Shown one piece after another: positions 16,540 through 25,109 of a stretch of DNA of 64,000 nt. The DNA lies in assembly GCF_009932335.1 (NCBI RefSeq), contig NZ_BLJF01000001.1, positions 2,728,001-2,792,000 of the forward strand, read 5' to 3'. A model generated the notes under the pieces. It was not told where the DNA came from and ran no database searches. It was given only the letters and a program-made list of their open reading frames with translations. How positions within the stretch are numbered: position 1 is the stretch's first letter; each line of letters begins with the position of its first letter. This DNA comes from Pseudomonas asiatica (GTDB taxonomy: Bacteria > Pseudomonadota > Gammaproteobacteria > Pseudomonadales > Pseudomonadaceae). The position numbers were made by a program, and so were the translations under genes.

Positions 16540-16797
16540 ATGGCGACAATCGAGACTCAAGCTCTTGCGCAAGGTCTCTCGCAAGTAGAAAGCAGCTGGC
16601 AAAAGTATGTAATTTCCCAAAAAAATACTGAAGGCCTAAGCGGATCCGAACTCAAGGCTGCCCTGAAAGCTAGTGCGCAAGACTATAAAAGGTTTCAGAA
16701 TCACAGCCAGCAATTTTATGCAGAGGTTCGCAAACGGGTGACTGATGCTGAAAAACTGGAACAAGACAAGCAACTCTACCCTCACTATTACACTTGA
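16540..16797 (+). CDS. hypothetical 85-residue protein of low GC
   Basis: A small, charged, helical protein (MATIETQALAQGLSQVESSW...) rich in Lys, Gln and Ser, ending YPHYYT. GAGG stands upstream of the ATG at 16540. Codon use is far more AT-rich than in neighbouring genes (aaaaatactgaaggc, gactataaaagg), which suggests recent acquisition. No family was recognised. It lies 211 bp after the PL7 gene. An 11-bp inverted repeat (CATCCCGATGC at 16348-16358, GCATCGGGATG at 16379-16389) stands between them. Confidence 0.6.
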   Translation: MATIETQALAQGLSQVESSWQKYVISQKNTEGLSGSELKAALKASAQDYKRFQNHSQQFYAEVRKRVTDAEKLEQDKQLYPHYYT

Positions 16798-16894
16798 CGG
16801 GTTGATTTGATTTTCTTGTGAACCCAGGTTAGCTCTCAGCATTTCCTGGTAGTGCCCAGCATATAGCCGGGCATTTCCTTATAGGTTTTGCCCC

Positions 16895-17194
16895 CTATCT
16901 CGAGGCGGTGACAGGGTCTGCAGCGGGAGCGACCTCATCGGCGACTCGACGCGCGCGGCCAACTCCCCAAGCAAGCGCTCGGGCCATAGACTCATTTGGC
17001 CGGGAGTCGAAGGCCTCTTCGTGGAGTGCCATGCCGGACCGCGCATAGATACCGATGAACACCTGCGTGCTGCCGGTGCGCGAAAGCCTCACCCGCACAT
17101 CGATAAAAGTGCCGTCAACAAGGGTTTCCTCGTGAGATCGGTGGTGGAGCGTAGGGTCAGCCCAGGCCCAGTACACATCGCCGCGCACGCGCAT
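16895..17194 (-). CDS. hypothetical 99-residue protein
   Basis: A soluble protein starting MRVRGDVYWAWADP. The ATG at 17194 follows a strong AGGAGG with 5-nt spacing. It contains VDVRVRLSRTGSTQVFIGIYARSG-like beta strands (seen as IDVRVRLSRTG and VFIGIYARSGM) and RALAWGVGRARRVADE, a common tail in small phage-neighbour proteins of Pseudomonas. Function is unknown. It marks the right end of the accessory island. Confidence 0.65.
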   Translation of the reverse strand: MRVRGDVYWAWADPTLHHRSHEETLVDGTFIDVRVRLSRTGSTQVFIGIYARSGMALHEEAFDSRPNESMARALAWGVGRARRVADEVAPAADPVTASR

Positions 17195-17523
17195 ACAGCC
17201 CTCCTGCAACCGTTTGGTGGATGGTCATTAATCCAAAAAATAGCCAAGACGAAGCGGTGATCAAGGCTGTCCAACAGGTTTGAAAGCCAACCCGACAATT
17301 GGCTGTTTGCTCCCAGAATTCCCCCCTCAATTCACTGCTGCGACATGGCGAACTGGCGAAACTGGAGACAAACGTAATTGGTACAGGATTAAATTTCGTT
17401 CACGTTGCGCCCTTTAGTCATAAGGCATTCGACAGCAAATCAGCCATACTCCAGAATGCAGCGGTTTTTTGGGGGAAAACCCTTGCACAGCCAACGACAT
17501 ACCAACTTTTAGTGAGCCTCAAC
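17195..17523. other. AT-rich intergenic region before pbpG
   Basis: 329 bp with no convincing gene. The frame of pbpG stays open upstream to 17299, but that translation has no signal-peptide character and no ribosome site. AT-rich stretches at about 17370-17400 and 17420-17470 probably hold the pbpG promoter. No repeat or attachment site was recognised. Confidence 0.4.
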
Positions 17524-18450
17524 GTGAAAACATCCCTGTCCATCCTCAGCCTGCTGCTGTTGCTCACAGGTACTGCGACCCTTCCGTCGACCGCTGCTGC
17601 ACAACCCCCGGCCCAGGTTCAACGTGACCCATCCAAGCTGCACCTCGCCTCGGGCAGCGCCCTGCTGATAGACCTGAACACCAACCAGGAGCTGTATTCG
17701 AGCCACGCCGACCGCGTGGTGCCGATTGCCTCGGTGACCAAACTGATGACGGCGATGGTAGTGCTGGATGCCAAGCAGCCCATGGATGAAATGCTCACCA
17801 TGACCATTGCCAACAACCCGGAAATGAAAGGCGTGTATTCGCGTGTGCGCCTAGGCAGCCAGCTCGACCGCCGCGAAACCTTGCTGATTACCCTGATGTC
17901 ATCGGAAAACCGTGCGGCCAACACCCTGGCCAACCATTACCCTGGCGGCTACCCGGCGTTCATCAAGGCGATGAACGCCAAGGCCCGCAGCCTGGGCATG
18001 GCGCACACCCGCTACGTCGAGCCAACGGGCCTGTCGACGCAGAACGTGTCCACGGCCCGTGACCTGGCCAAGCTGCTGATGGCGTCGCGCAAGTACCCGA
18101 TGCTGAGCGAGCTGTCGACCACCCGCGAGAAGACCGTGGCCTTCCGCAAGCCCAACTACACCCTGGGCTTCCGCAACACCGACCACCTGGTGAACAAGAG
18201 CAACTGGGACATCAAGCTGACCAAGACCGGCTTCACCAATGAAGCCGGGCACTGCCTGGTGCTGCTGACCCGCATGGACAACCGCCCGGTGGCCATGGTG
18301 ATCCTCGACGCCTTTGGCAAGTACACCCACTTCGCCGATGCCAGCCGCATGCGTCAGTGGCTGGAAACCGGTGCTGCCAAGCCGGCGCCGGCGGTGGCCA
18401 TGCAGTACAAGGCAGAGCGGCAGAACAAGGGGCGCCTGGCGGCCGAATGA
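17524..18450 (+). CDS. pbpG: D-alanyl-D-alanine endopeptidase (PBP7)
   Basis: A 308-residue low-molecular-mass penicillin-binding protein, which hydrolyses D-Ala-mDAP cross-links in periplasmic peptidoglycan. A signal peptide ([19 protein letters not shown]) is followed by the three penicilloyl-serine transferase motifs: SVTK, SSEN and KTGF. Also seen are [16 protein letters not shown] and [10 protein letters not shown]. The GTG at 17524 is chosen because it starts directly at the signal peptide, and GTG 17512 is an alternative. Length matches PBP7 of other pseudomonads. Confidence 0.92.
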   Translation: MKTSLSILSLLLLLTGTATLPSTAAAQPPAQVQRDPSKLHLASGSALLIDLNTNQELYSSHADRVVPIASVTKLMTAMVVLDAKQPMDEMLTMTIANNPEMKGVYSRVRLGSQLDRRETLLITLMSSENRAANTLANHYPGGYPAFIKAMNAKARSLGMAHTRYVEPTGLSTQNVSTARDLAKLLMASRKYPMLSELSTTREKTVAFRKPNYTLGFRNTDHLVNKSNWDIKLTKTGFTNEAGHCLVLLTRMDNRPVAMVILDAFGKYTHFADASRMRQWLETGAAKPAPAVAMQYKAERQNKGRLAAE

Positions 18451-18470
18451 CCGAAGCCGGAATGATGGGG

Positions 18471-18598
18471 CCTGCACCGGCCCTATCGCCGGCAAGCCAG
18501 CGCCCACAGTGACAGCACCAGGCCTGCGAGAGCAACTGCCATGCGCAGTCCATGTGGGAGCCGGCTTGCCGGCGATGGGCTGCACAGCAGCCCCAAGT
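18471..18598. repeat. REP inverted pair (gccggcaagcc type)
   Basis: CCCTATCGCCGGCAAGCCAG (from about 18481) and inverted GTGGGAGCCGGCTTGCCGGC (from about 18555), followed by GATGGGCTGCACAGCAGCCCC. It fills the gap between pbpG and the convergent coiled-coil gene. Confidence 0.8.
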
Positions 18599-18601
18599 TC
18601 G

Positions 18602-19036
18602 TCAGGCCGTGGTGCTGACCATCCCGCCCGCGCTGCTGCCACCCGTTTTCTGTAATGCTTCGAGCAACTGCGCGGTGGCCTGCAGGATTTCACCATTGAT
18701 GGTGGCGATGCTCGCTTGCTTGGCGGACACAGCTGCCAGCTTGGTGGTTTCGTCCATCTTCTGCGCCATCAACTGGGCCAGTTGCTTCTGCTCCTCGGCC
18801 AACTGCTTCTGCAGCTTCTTGATCATCTCGCGCAATTGCCTGATGTGCGCAGGCTCCGAACTTTCACTGCTGCTCTGGGCACCTTGAGTCTGGCCACCAC
18901 CGTTCACCTTCGACGTGTCGGCCTGAGTGCCGGCCCCATTCTCTTCAGTCTTTTGCGCATCCTGGCTGTCGGCGGCCTGGGTTGTGCTCAGCGCCTGGCT
19001 CGTGGTGCTGATGCTGACTGCTGCAATACCTGTCAT
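18602..19036 (-). CDS. coiled-coil protein, FlxA-like
   Basis: A 144-residue protein. The N-terminal half is low-complexity Ser/Thr/Gln/Ala. The middle (about 70-105) is a strong Lys/Gln/Glu coiled coil (IRQLREMIKKLQKQLAEEQK). The C-terminus is a helix rich in Ala and Gln. The pattern is like FlxA-type proteins seen in many pseudomonads, whose role is unclear. GGGAG precedes the ATG at 19036. It diverges from pvdA, sharing a 202-bp intergenic region. Confidence 0.7.
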   Translation of the reverse strand: MTGIAAVSISTTSQALSTTQAADSQDAQKTEENGAGTQADTSKVNGGGQTQGAQSSSESSEPAHIRQLREMIKKLQKQLAEEQKQLAQLMAQKMDETTKLAAVSAKQASIATINGEILQATAQLLEALQKTGGSSAGGMVSTTA

Positions 19037-19139
19037 GTCTTTCTCCCTGCGTTGCAAATGGGTCCTTGGGTTGTTCTGCCTATCGGCCGACAGGCGCAGG
19101 CCTTTAGCCCCCTGCTGCAAGTGGCCGATCGGCCGCCAG

Positions 19140-19163
19140 TAAACTCCCCATCGTTTGGCTCGT
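19140..19163 (+). promoter_or_regulatory. candidate PvdS (iron-starvation) box for pvdA
   Basis: TAAAC at 19140-19144, 16 bp, then CGT at 19161-19163. The known PvdS signature is TAAAT-N16/17-CGT, so one base differs in the first element. It lies 76 bp before the pvdA start. Confidence 0.6.
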
Positions 19164-19238
19164 TCCACCCAATGTACAAACGCAGGCGCCGGTCTCTCCC
19201 GGCGAGCGTCAACATTCGACCATTATGGAACCGCAGCC

Positions 19239-20573
19239 ATGAGCCAGTCTGCAAAACCGGAAACCATCAAGGACCTGATCGGCGTGGGCTTCGGCCCTTC
19301 CAACCTGGCCCTGGCCATCGCCCTGGAAGAACTCGCCGAGTCCCACGGCCATGCCCTCGACGCGCTGTTCATCGACAAGCAGCAGGACTATCGCTGGCAT
19401 GGCGAAACCCTGGCCACCCAGAGCGAGCTGCAGATCTCGTTCCTCAAGGACCTGGTGTCGCTGCGCAACCCCACCAGCCCCTACAGCTTCGTCAACTACC
19501 TGCACCAGAAGCAGCGCCTGGCCGACTTCATCAACCTCGGCACCTTCTACCCCTGCCGCCTCGAGTACAACGACTACCTGCGCTGGGCCGCCGAGCACTT
19601 CGCCACCCAGGCGGTATATGGCGAGGAAGTGCTGCGCATCGAGCCGGACGTGCAGGCGGGCCGAGTCGAGCACCTGCGCCTGGTCTCGCGCGACGCCCAA
19701 GGCCGCGAATATAGCCGCCGCACCCGTTCGGTAGTGGTCGGCAGCGGCGGTACGCCAAAAATCCCGGAAAAGTTCGGTGCCTTCAAGGACGACCCGCGGG
19801 TATTCCACCACTCCCAGTACCTGAGCAGCCTGAACAAGCTGCCATGCACCGCCGGCAAGCCGATGCGCATTGCCGTGATCGGCTCGGGCCAGAGCGCCGC
19901 CGAGGCGTTCATCGACCTCAACGACAGCTATCCGTCGGTCAAGGTCGACATGATCCTGCGCGGTTCGGCGCTCAAGCCCGCCGATGACAGCCCGTTCGTC
20001 AACGAGATCTTCTCGCCGGACTACACCGACCTGGTCTACAACGAACCGGCCGACCAGCGCAGCAAGCTGCTGGGCGAATACCACAACACCAACTATTCGG
20101 TGGTCGACCTCAACCTGATCGAACGCATCTACGGCATCCTCTACCGGCAGAAGGTCGCCCACCAGTACCGCCACAATGTGCTGTGCCGGCGCCAGGTCGA
20201 AGCCGTGGTGGCCACCCGCGAAGGCCTGGAGCTGACACTGCGCGACCTCGCCACCGGCCAGCAGCAGACCCACCGCTACGATGCGGTGATACTCGCCACC
20301 GGTTACGAGCGCCGCTCGCACCGTGACCTGCTGGCGCCCCTGGCCGGCTACCTGGACGATTTCAACGTCGACCGCAACTACCGCGTGCTGACCAGCCCCG
20401 ACCTGCAGGCCTCGGTGTACCTGCAGGGCTTCTGCGAAAACAGCCACGGCCTGAGTGACACCCTGCTCTCGGTGCTGCCGGCGCGCGCTGCGGAAATTGG
20501 CCGCGCGCTGTACCAGGACCTGGCGCAGCTGCACGGCAAGCCGCAACCGGCAGTGGCTCTGACCCGCGCCTGA
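19239..20573 (+). CDS. pvdA: L-ornithine N5-monooxygenase (pyoverdine synthesis)
   Basis: A 444-residue FAD/NADPH enzyme that makes N5-hydroxyornithine for the pyoverdine peptide. Seen: FAD motif GVGFGPSNLALA near residue 15, LQISFLKDLVSLRNPTSPYS (flavin and ornithine region), NADPH motif AVIGSGQSAAEAF, HNTNYSVVDLNLIERIYG, and the ATGYERR motif. Length matches P. aeruginosa PvdA (about 443). An upstream PvdS box indicates control by iron limitation. The fpv uptake operon follows on the same strand after a REP pair. Confidence 0.97.
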   Translation: MSQSAKPETIKDLIGVGFGPSNLALAIALEELAESHGHALDALFIDKQQDYRWHGETLATQSELQISFLKDLVSLRNPTSPYSFVNYLHQKQRLADFINLGTFYPCRLEYNDYLRWAAEHFATQAVYGEEVLRIEPDVQAGRVEHLRLVSRDAQGREYSRRTRSVVVGSGGTPKIPEKFGAFKDDPRVFHHSQYLSSLNKLPCTAGKPMRIAVIGSGQSAAEAFIDLNDSYPSVKVDMILRGSALKPADDSPFVNEIFSPDYTDLVYNEPADQRSKLLGEYHNTNYSVVDLNLIERIYGILYRQKVAHQYRHNVLCRRQVEAVVATREGLELTLRDLATGQQQTHRYDAVILATGYERRSHRDLLAPLAGYLDDFNVDRNYRVLTSPDLQASVYLQGFCENSHGLSDTLLSVLPARAAEIGRALYQDLAQLHGKPQPAVALTRA

Positions 20574-20595
20574 TCCTCTAGGCATTTAACAGCAT

Positions 20596-20692
20596 CTGTA
20601 GGAGCAGCCTTGTGCTGCGAAGAGGCCGGTACTGACAGTGCATCTCTGTTGTCAGTACCGGCCTCTTCGCAGCACAAGGCTGCTCCTACAGG
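20596..20692. repeat. REP inverted pair (gcagccttgtgctgcgaagagg type)
   Basis: A long imperfect palindrome of about 42 bp per arm: TGTAGGAGCAGCCTTGTGCT from 20597, returning as AGCACAAGGCTGCTCCTACA ending at 20690. It separates pvdA from fpvG. Confidence 0.88.
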
Positions 20693-20756
20693 GTCGCGCC
20701 AGCTTTCAGGTTTCTTTGCCCGAAACATTTGCTTGCATTTAAAACGGCAGGTTTTC

Positions 20757-20776
20757 GATTCTCATTCGTCCTTATC
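20757..20776. promoter_or_regulatory. possible Fur box upstream of fpvG
   Basis: GATTCTCATTCGTCCTTATC resembles Fur half-sites (GATTCTCATT / TTATC). No TAAAT-N16-CGT PvdS signature was found in this gap, so direct Fur control is the simpler guess. Only a binding test would settle it. Confidence 0.3.
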
Positions 20777-20834
20777 AATACAGCCCCTCTTTGGCTGGGC
20801 ACACGCTCGACTCCCCATTGCAGAAAACCGTCAG

Positions 20835-22028
20835 ATGGCCAAATCACCGAAAAAATCCAAATCCAGGCTGTGGTTCCTGGTCCACAGCTGGCTCGCCTTG
20901 CCGATCTGGTTCTTTGTCCTGATCGTCTGCTTCACCGGCATGCTCGCGGTGGTCAGCCAGGAAATCGTCTGGCTGGCCGACCCCGCCGTGCGCGCCAACA
21001 AGCCCGACGCCGACGCCGAGCGCCTGAGCTTCCAGCAGGTACTGGACGCCCTGCACAAGGCCGAGCCGGACATGGTGGTGGAGCGGCTGATCCAGCCCGA
21101 CGGTTCGCACTTCGCGGTCAAGGCCAATGTCACCCTGCCTGACGGCACCAGCCCGACGCTGTATGTAAACCCCTACACCGGGGCCATCCAGGGCAAGACC
21201 CCGGACTTCAACTTCGAAGCCTTCACCCGCGCCTTGCACGGCTGGTGGCTGGTGCCGTTCACCAGCGGTTTCAGCTGGGGCTGGTACCTGGTGTCGTTGC
21301 TCGGGCTGCCCATGCTGGCTTCGCTGGTAACCGGCCTGGTGGTGTACAAGAAGTTCTGGAGGGGCTTCTTCAAGCCAGTGCGCACCGGCCATGGTTCGCG
21401 AATTTTCTGGGGCGACCTGCACCGCCTGGCCGGGGTCTGGTCGATCTGGTTCATTGCGGTCATTTCCATCACCGGCACCTGGTTCCTGATCCAGGCAATC
21501 CTGGCCGACAACCACATCACCATTTCCAGCCGGCCCATCGTGCCGGTGATCGCCCGTGAGGACGTGCCGCAAACCCCGAATGGCAGCCCGGCAGCGCGCA
21601 TCGACCTGGATGAAGCGGCACGCATCGCCGGCCTGGCGGTCCCGGGGCTGGAGATCAGCTTCATCTCGCTGCCGGCTACCGCCTACAGCCACATCACCCT
21701 GGCCGGACCAGGCTGGTACCCGCTGATGTTCCAGAGCGCCTCGGTGAACCCGTACACGCGTAATGTCGACAGTCAGTTCCTGATCAGCGACCGCTCCGCC
21801 CTGGAGTTCGTCACCGAGTCGATGCGCCCGCTGCACACCGGCGATTTCGGCGGCCTGCCGATCAAGCTGGTGTGGTTCTTCTTCGGCCTGGTCCTCACCC
21901 TGATGGTGTTCAGCGGTTTGCTGATCTGGACCAAACGCACCGCCCAGGCCACCGCCGCCGCCCTCAAGCGCAGCGAGCGCGCACCGCGCATGGCGCGCCA
22001 TGAACCCACCGTGGAGATCCGCCCATGA
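20835..22028 (+). CDS. fpvG: FpvG, PepSY-type inner-membrane ferripyoverdine reductase component
   Basis: A 397-residue PepSY-associated membrane protein. In P. aeruginosa FpvG is the inner-membrane reductase that frees iron from ferripyoverdine in the periplasm. Seen: four hydrophobic segments (about 15-40, 145-170, 195-220 and 355-380), HSWLALPIW at the first helix, paired histidines HGWW and LHRLAGVWS for heme or electron transfer, and a periplasmic PepSY region after each helix pair. It is the first gene of an eight-gene operon in the order G-H-J-K-C-D-E-F with overlaps, matching PAO1 PA2403-PA2410. Confidence 0.9.
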   Translation: MAKSPKKSKSRLWFLVHSWLALPIWFFVLIVCFTGMLAVVSQEIVWLADPAVRANKPDADAERLSFQQVLDALHKAEPDMVVERLIQPDGSHFAVKANVTLPDGTSPTLYVNPYTGAIQGKTPDFNFEAFTRALHGWWLVPFTSGFSWGWYLVSLLGLPMLASLVTGLVVYKKFWRGFFKPVRTGHGSRIFWGDLHRLAGVWSIWFIAVISITGTWFLIQAILADNHITISSRPIVPVIAREDVPQTPNGSPAARIDLDEAARIAGLAVPGLEISFISLPATAYSHITLAGPGWYPLMFQSASVNPYTRNVDSQFLISDRSALEFVTESMRPLHTGDFGGLPIKLVWFFFGLVLTLMVFSGLLIWTKRTAQATAAALKRSERAPRMARHEPTVEIRP

Positions 22029-22564
22029 GCCAGGCCCAAGCCGTGCCAGCCAGCCCGCTGAAGCAACTGTGGCTGAAGTGGCGTTTTCACCTGAACATCC
22101 TGCTGATCCTCATCCCGCTGGGCTTCATGCCCAAGTACTTCGCCGAGGCCAAGCTGTTTCGCGGCGAAGCGGGGCTTGGCGCCAATGTGATCCACGACAT
22201 CCAGGTCGGCCCCTATACCCTGGACCTGGCCGAGATGCGTGACGAGGCTCCCCGCGCCGATGGCCCGGCCGGCCACTTCAAGGTCTTCAATGCATCGCTG
22301 TGCAAGGCCTGCGTCAACGGCGTCAAGGCGGCCTACCTGCGCATCGGCAAACCACGCAGCCTGCGCGCCGCCGGCACGATTTTCTTCGGTGCGCCGTACA
22401 ACATGGGCACCTCGTTGCCAATCCCGCCACGCACCAAGCCCGACGCGCAGATCTGGATCACCCTGGAAGGCTGGGACGGCAGCATGCACCAGGCGTCGGT
22501 CCCTCTGGCCAAGGCATCGCCAGCCACCGTGGCCTGGCTCGAGAAACAAGGAGGCAAGAAATGA
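22025..22564 (+). CDS. fpvH: FpvH, membrane-anchored periplasmic subunit
   Basis: A 179-residue protein with one N-terminal membrane segment (about 23-36, FHLNILLILIPLGFMPKYF) and a periplasmic domain carrying a CxxC pair (ASLCKACVNG). It starts inside the fpvG stop (ATGA), which implies coupled translation. FpvH works with FpvG, FpvJ and FpvK in iron release from pyoverdine. The assignment rests on gene order and on the single-anchor form. Confidence 0.82.
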   Translation: MSQAQAVPASPLKQLWLKWRFHLNILLILIPLGFMPKYFAEAKLFRGEAGLGANVIHDIQVGPYTLDLAEMRDEAPRADGPAGHFKVFNASLCKACVNGVKAAYLRIGKPRSLRAAGTIFFGAPYNMGTSLPIPPRTKPDAQIWITLEGWDGSMHQASVPLAKASPATVAWLEKQGGKK

Positions 22565-22881
22565 AACACCTGATACGCACCCTCGCCCTGCCCTTGCTGG
22601 TGCTGGCCGCCTGCCCGGCCCTGGCGCACAACCCGATGTGCGAGTGTGAAGAGCTGGCCGGCGGCCAGGTCAAGTGCACCGGCGGCTTCTCGGACGGCAG
22701 CGGCGCCCCCGGAGTTACCCTGGATGTGATCGGCTACGACGAACAGGTGCTGGTCGGCGGCAAGCTCGGTGATGACTCGACCCTGACCTTCAAGCGCCCG
22801 GACGGCGAGTTCTACGTGCTGTTCGATGCCGGCCCCGGGCACGTGGTGGAAGTCGACTACGCCGATATAGCCCAGCCATGA
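22561..22881 (+). CDS. fpvJ: FpvJ, small periplasmic Cys-rich protein
   Basis: A 106-residue exported protein. The signal peptide (MKHLIRTLALPLLVLAACPALA) leads to a short beta-rich domain with a Cys cluster (NPMCECEELAGGQVKC). GGAGG stands before the ATG, and the start overlaps the fpvH stop. The cysteines could bind metal or heme. The role is assigned by position in the fpvGHJK set. Confidence 0.8.
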   Translation: MKHLIRTLALPLLVLAACPALAHNPMCECEELAGGQVKCTGGFSDGSGAPGVTLDVIGYDEQVLVGGKLGDDSTLTFKRPDGEFYVLFDAGPGHVVEVDYADIAQP

Positions 22882-23447
22882 GCCGCGCCCAAGTGATTCG
22901 CCCGGCCGGCGCCGGGCACGAAACCCTGTACGTGCTGCTGGTCAGCCTGCTGATCGTGGTACTCGCCATCGGTGTGGTGCTGCTGCGCGGCGAACGCGAG
23001 GATGAACAGGCCATCGCCAGCCACCAGATAGACGCCCGTCGCGACCTGACCGCCGCCGAGCAAGGCCTGTACACCGACTTGCGGGTGGCCTTCGACGAAA
23101 TCCAGCTGCTGCGTGAAGAGAACACCGCTGCGCCCAGCGTACAGGCACTTGCCGAGGAAGGCCTGCCACCGTTCGTGGTCGATGCCGGCAGCCAGAGCCG
23201 CGGCAGCCACCAATGGTCGTGGCTGGAGACCGGGGCCTACCTTGGCCGCAGCCAGGCCCCGGAAGTGGCCGGCAGCCTGCTGCTGATCCTGCCGGCCGAC
23301 AGCACCGGCCAGGCCGATGTCTGGCTGCGCCGCGACAGCGCCGCCGTGACCCCGGACGACCTTGGCCAGGCCGCCCTGATCGCCGCCGGCTGGCAGCAGG
23401 TGGTCAGCCATTACGACGCCGGGGTCACCCGCGAACACCGTCATTGA
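22878..23447 (+). CDS. fpvK: FpvK, membrane-anchored subunit
   Basis: A 189-residue protein with one N-terminal membrane helix (about 17-40, LYVLLVSLLIVVLAIGVVLL) and a periplasmic domain (HQIDARRDLTAAEQGLYTDL and later SWLETGAYLGRSQ). It starts 4 bp inside fpvJ. It is the last of the four small fpvGHJK proteins before the ABC transporter genes. No catalytic motif was recognised. Confidence 0.8.
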   Translation: MSRAQVIRPAGAGHETLYVLLVSLLIVVLAIGVVLLRGEREDEQAIASHQIDARRDLTAAEQGLYTDLRVAFDEIQLLREENTAAPSVQALAEEGLPPFVVDAGSQSRGSHQWSWLETGAYLGRSQAPEVAGSLLLILPADSTGQADVWLRRDSAAVTPDDLGQAALIAAGWQQVVSHYDAGVTREHRH

Positions 23448-23463
23448 ACCCAAGGACTTCCCC

Positions 23464-24366
23464 ATGCTCCGCTCCGCCCTCGCCCTGCTCCTGGCCATTG
23501 CCCTGCCGGCACAGGCCCTGGCCGATAACGGCAAGCCCCTGCGTATCGGCATTACCCTGCACCCCTACTACAGCTATGTGAGCAACATCGTCGGCGACAA
23601 GGCCGAAGTGGTGCCGCTGATTCCGGCAGGGTTCAACCCCCATGCCTACGAGCCACGGGCCGAGGACATCAAGCGCATCGGTACCCTGGACGTGGTGGTA
23701 CTGAACGGCGTCGGCCATGACGATTTCGCCGACCGCATGATCGCCGCCAGCGAGAAGCCCGACATAAACACCATCGAGGCCAACCAGAACGTACCCTTGC
23801 TGGCGGCCACCGGCATTGCCGCCCGCGGCGCCGGCAAGGTGGTCAACCCGCACACCTTCCTGTCGATCAGCACCACCATCGCCCAGGTCAACAACATCGC
23901 CCGCGAACTGGGCAAGCTCGACCCGGACAACGCCAAGCTGTACACGCAAAACGCCCGCGCCTATGCCAAGCGCCTGCGCGCACTGCGCGCCGAAGCACTG
24001 GCCAAGGTCACCGAGGCGCCCAGCGCCACCTTCCGGGTCGCCACTATCCATGCCGCCTACGACTACCTGGTACGTGACTTCGGCCTGGAGGTGACTGCGG
24101 TGGTCGAGCCAGCCCATGGCATCGAACCCAGCCCGGCCCAGCTGAAGAAGACCATCGACCAGCTCAAGGCGCTGGACGTGCGGGTGATCTTCTCGGAAAT
24201 GGACTTCCCGTCGGCCTATGTCGAAACCATCCAGCGTGAATCCGGCGTGCGCCTGTACCCGCTGACGCACATTTCCTACGGCGAATACACCAAGGACAAG
24301 TACGAAGTGGAGATGAAGCGCAACCTCGACACCGTGGTCCGCGCCATCCAGGAGAACCGCGCATGA
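23464..24366 (+). CDS. fpvC: FpvC, periplasmic metal-binding protein of the Fpv ABC system
   Basis: A 300-residue solute-binding protein of the ZnuA/cluster A-I type. Signal peptide residues 1-20 (ending AQALA). Seen: ITLHPYYSYVSNIVGDKAEVV, the metal-ligand region PAGFNPHAYEPRAEDIKRI, VNPHTFLSISTTIAQVNNIA with a His ligand, and EPAHGIEPSPAQLKK. FpvC takes part in handling iron or ferripyoverdine in the periplasm for the FpvDE transporter. It opens the fpvCDEF half of the operon after a 16-bp gap. Confidence 0.9.
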   Translation: MLRSALALLLAIALPAQALADNGKPLRIGITLHPYYSYVSNIVGDKAEVVPLIPAGFNPHAYEPRAEDIKRIGTLDVVVLNGVGHDDFADRMIAASEKPDINTIEANQNVPLLAATGIAARGAGKVVNPHTFLSISTTIAQVNNIARELGKLDPDNAKLYTQNARAYAKRLRALRAEALAKVTEAPSATFRVATIHAAYDYLVRDFGLEVTAVVEPAHGIEPSPAQLKKTIDQLKALDVRVIFSEMDFPSAYVETIQRESGVRLYPLTHISYGEYTKDKYEVEMKRNLDTVVRAIQENRA

Positions 24367-25109
24367 CCGCCGCCGCCAACCTGGTGACAGCCTGCGGGCC
24401 GCGCATCGAGTTTGCCGGCATCGACCTCACCCTGGGCCGCACCCGCATCCTCGAACAGGTCAGCTTCAACGTCGCCGCCGGCAGCGTGCATGCCATCGTC
24501 GGCCCCAACGGCGGCGGCAAGAGTTCGCTGATCAAGACCCTGCTCGGGCAGATGCCGCACCAGGGCCAGCTGACCCTGCACTGGCCCGGCGAACGCGAAG
24601 TGATCGGCTATGTGCCGCAGGCGCTGGAGTTCGACCGTGGCCTGCCGATGACCGTGGACGATTTCATGGCTGCCATGTGCCAGCGCCGCCCCGCCTTCCT
24701 CGGCCTGTCGCGCCGTGTGCAGCCGGCCATCGACGCAGCCTTGGCGCGGGTCGGCATGCTCGACAAGCGCAAACGGCGCATGGGCGCGCTTTCCGGTGGC
24801 GAACGCCAACGCGTGCTACTGGCCCAGGGCCTGATTCCCGAGCCGCAACTGCTGGTGCTGGACGAGCCGATGTCGGCCCTGGATGAAGCCGGCATCCAGG
24901 TGTTCGAACAACTGCTGCAGGGCTGGCGCCAGGCCGGCACCACCGTGCTGTGGATCGAACACGACCTGGAAGCCGTGCTGCGCCTGGCCGACCGGGTTAC
25001 CGGCCTGAGCCGCCAGGTACTGTTCGACGCCCCGCCCGCCCAGGCCCTTACCCCAGAGCGCCTGCTCGGCCTGTTCTCCGTTCACCCGCGTAGCGAGAGC
25101 CTTGCCTGA
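24363..25109 (+). CDS. fpvD: FpvD, ABC transporter ATPase
   Basis: A 248-residue nucleotide-binding protein of the metal-transport ABC family. Walker A GPNGGGKSS (about 46-54), Q-loop VPQALEFDRG, signature LSGGERQRVLLAQ, Walker B LLVLDEPMSAL, and H-loop IEHDLEAVL. It overlaps fpvC by 4 bp and its stop overlaps the fpvE start by one base. With FpvE it energises transport across the inner membrane. Confidence 0.92.
   Translation: MTAAANLVTACGPRIEFAGIDLTLGRTRILEQVSFNVAAGSVHAIVGPNGGGKSSLIKTLLGQMPHQGQLTLHWPGEREVIGYVPQALEFDRGLPMTVDDFMAAMCQRRPAFLGLSRRVQPAIDAALARVGMLDKRKRRMGALSGGERQRVLLAQGLIPEPQLLVLDEPMSALDEAGIQVFEQLLQGWRQAGTTVLWIEHDLEAVLRLADRVTGLSRQVLFDAPPAQALTPERLLGLFSVHPRSESLA

Noticed and set aside
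13053..17194. Complete prophage or tailocin
   Set aside because: Only a repressor, lysis genes and small ORFs are present. No integrase, terminase, capsid, tail, att repeats or tRNA target was seen.
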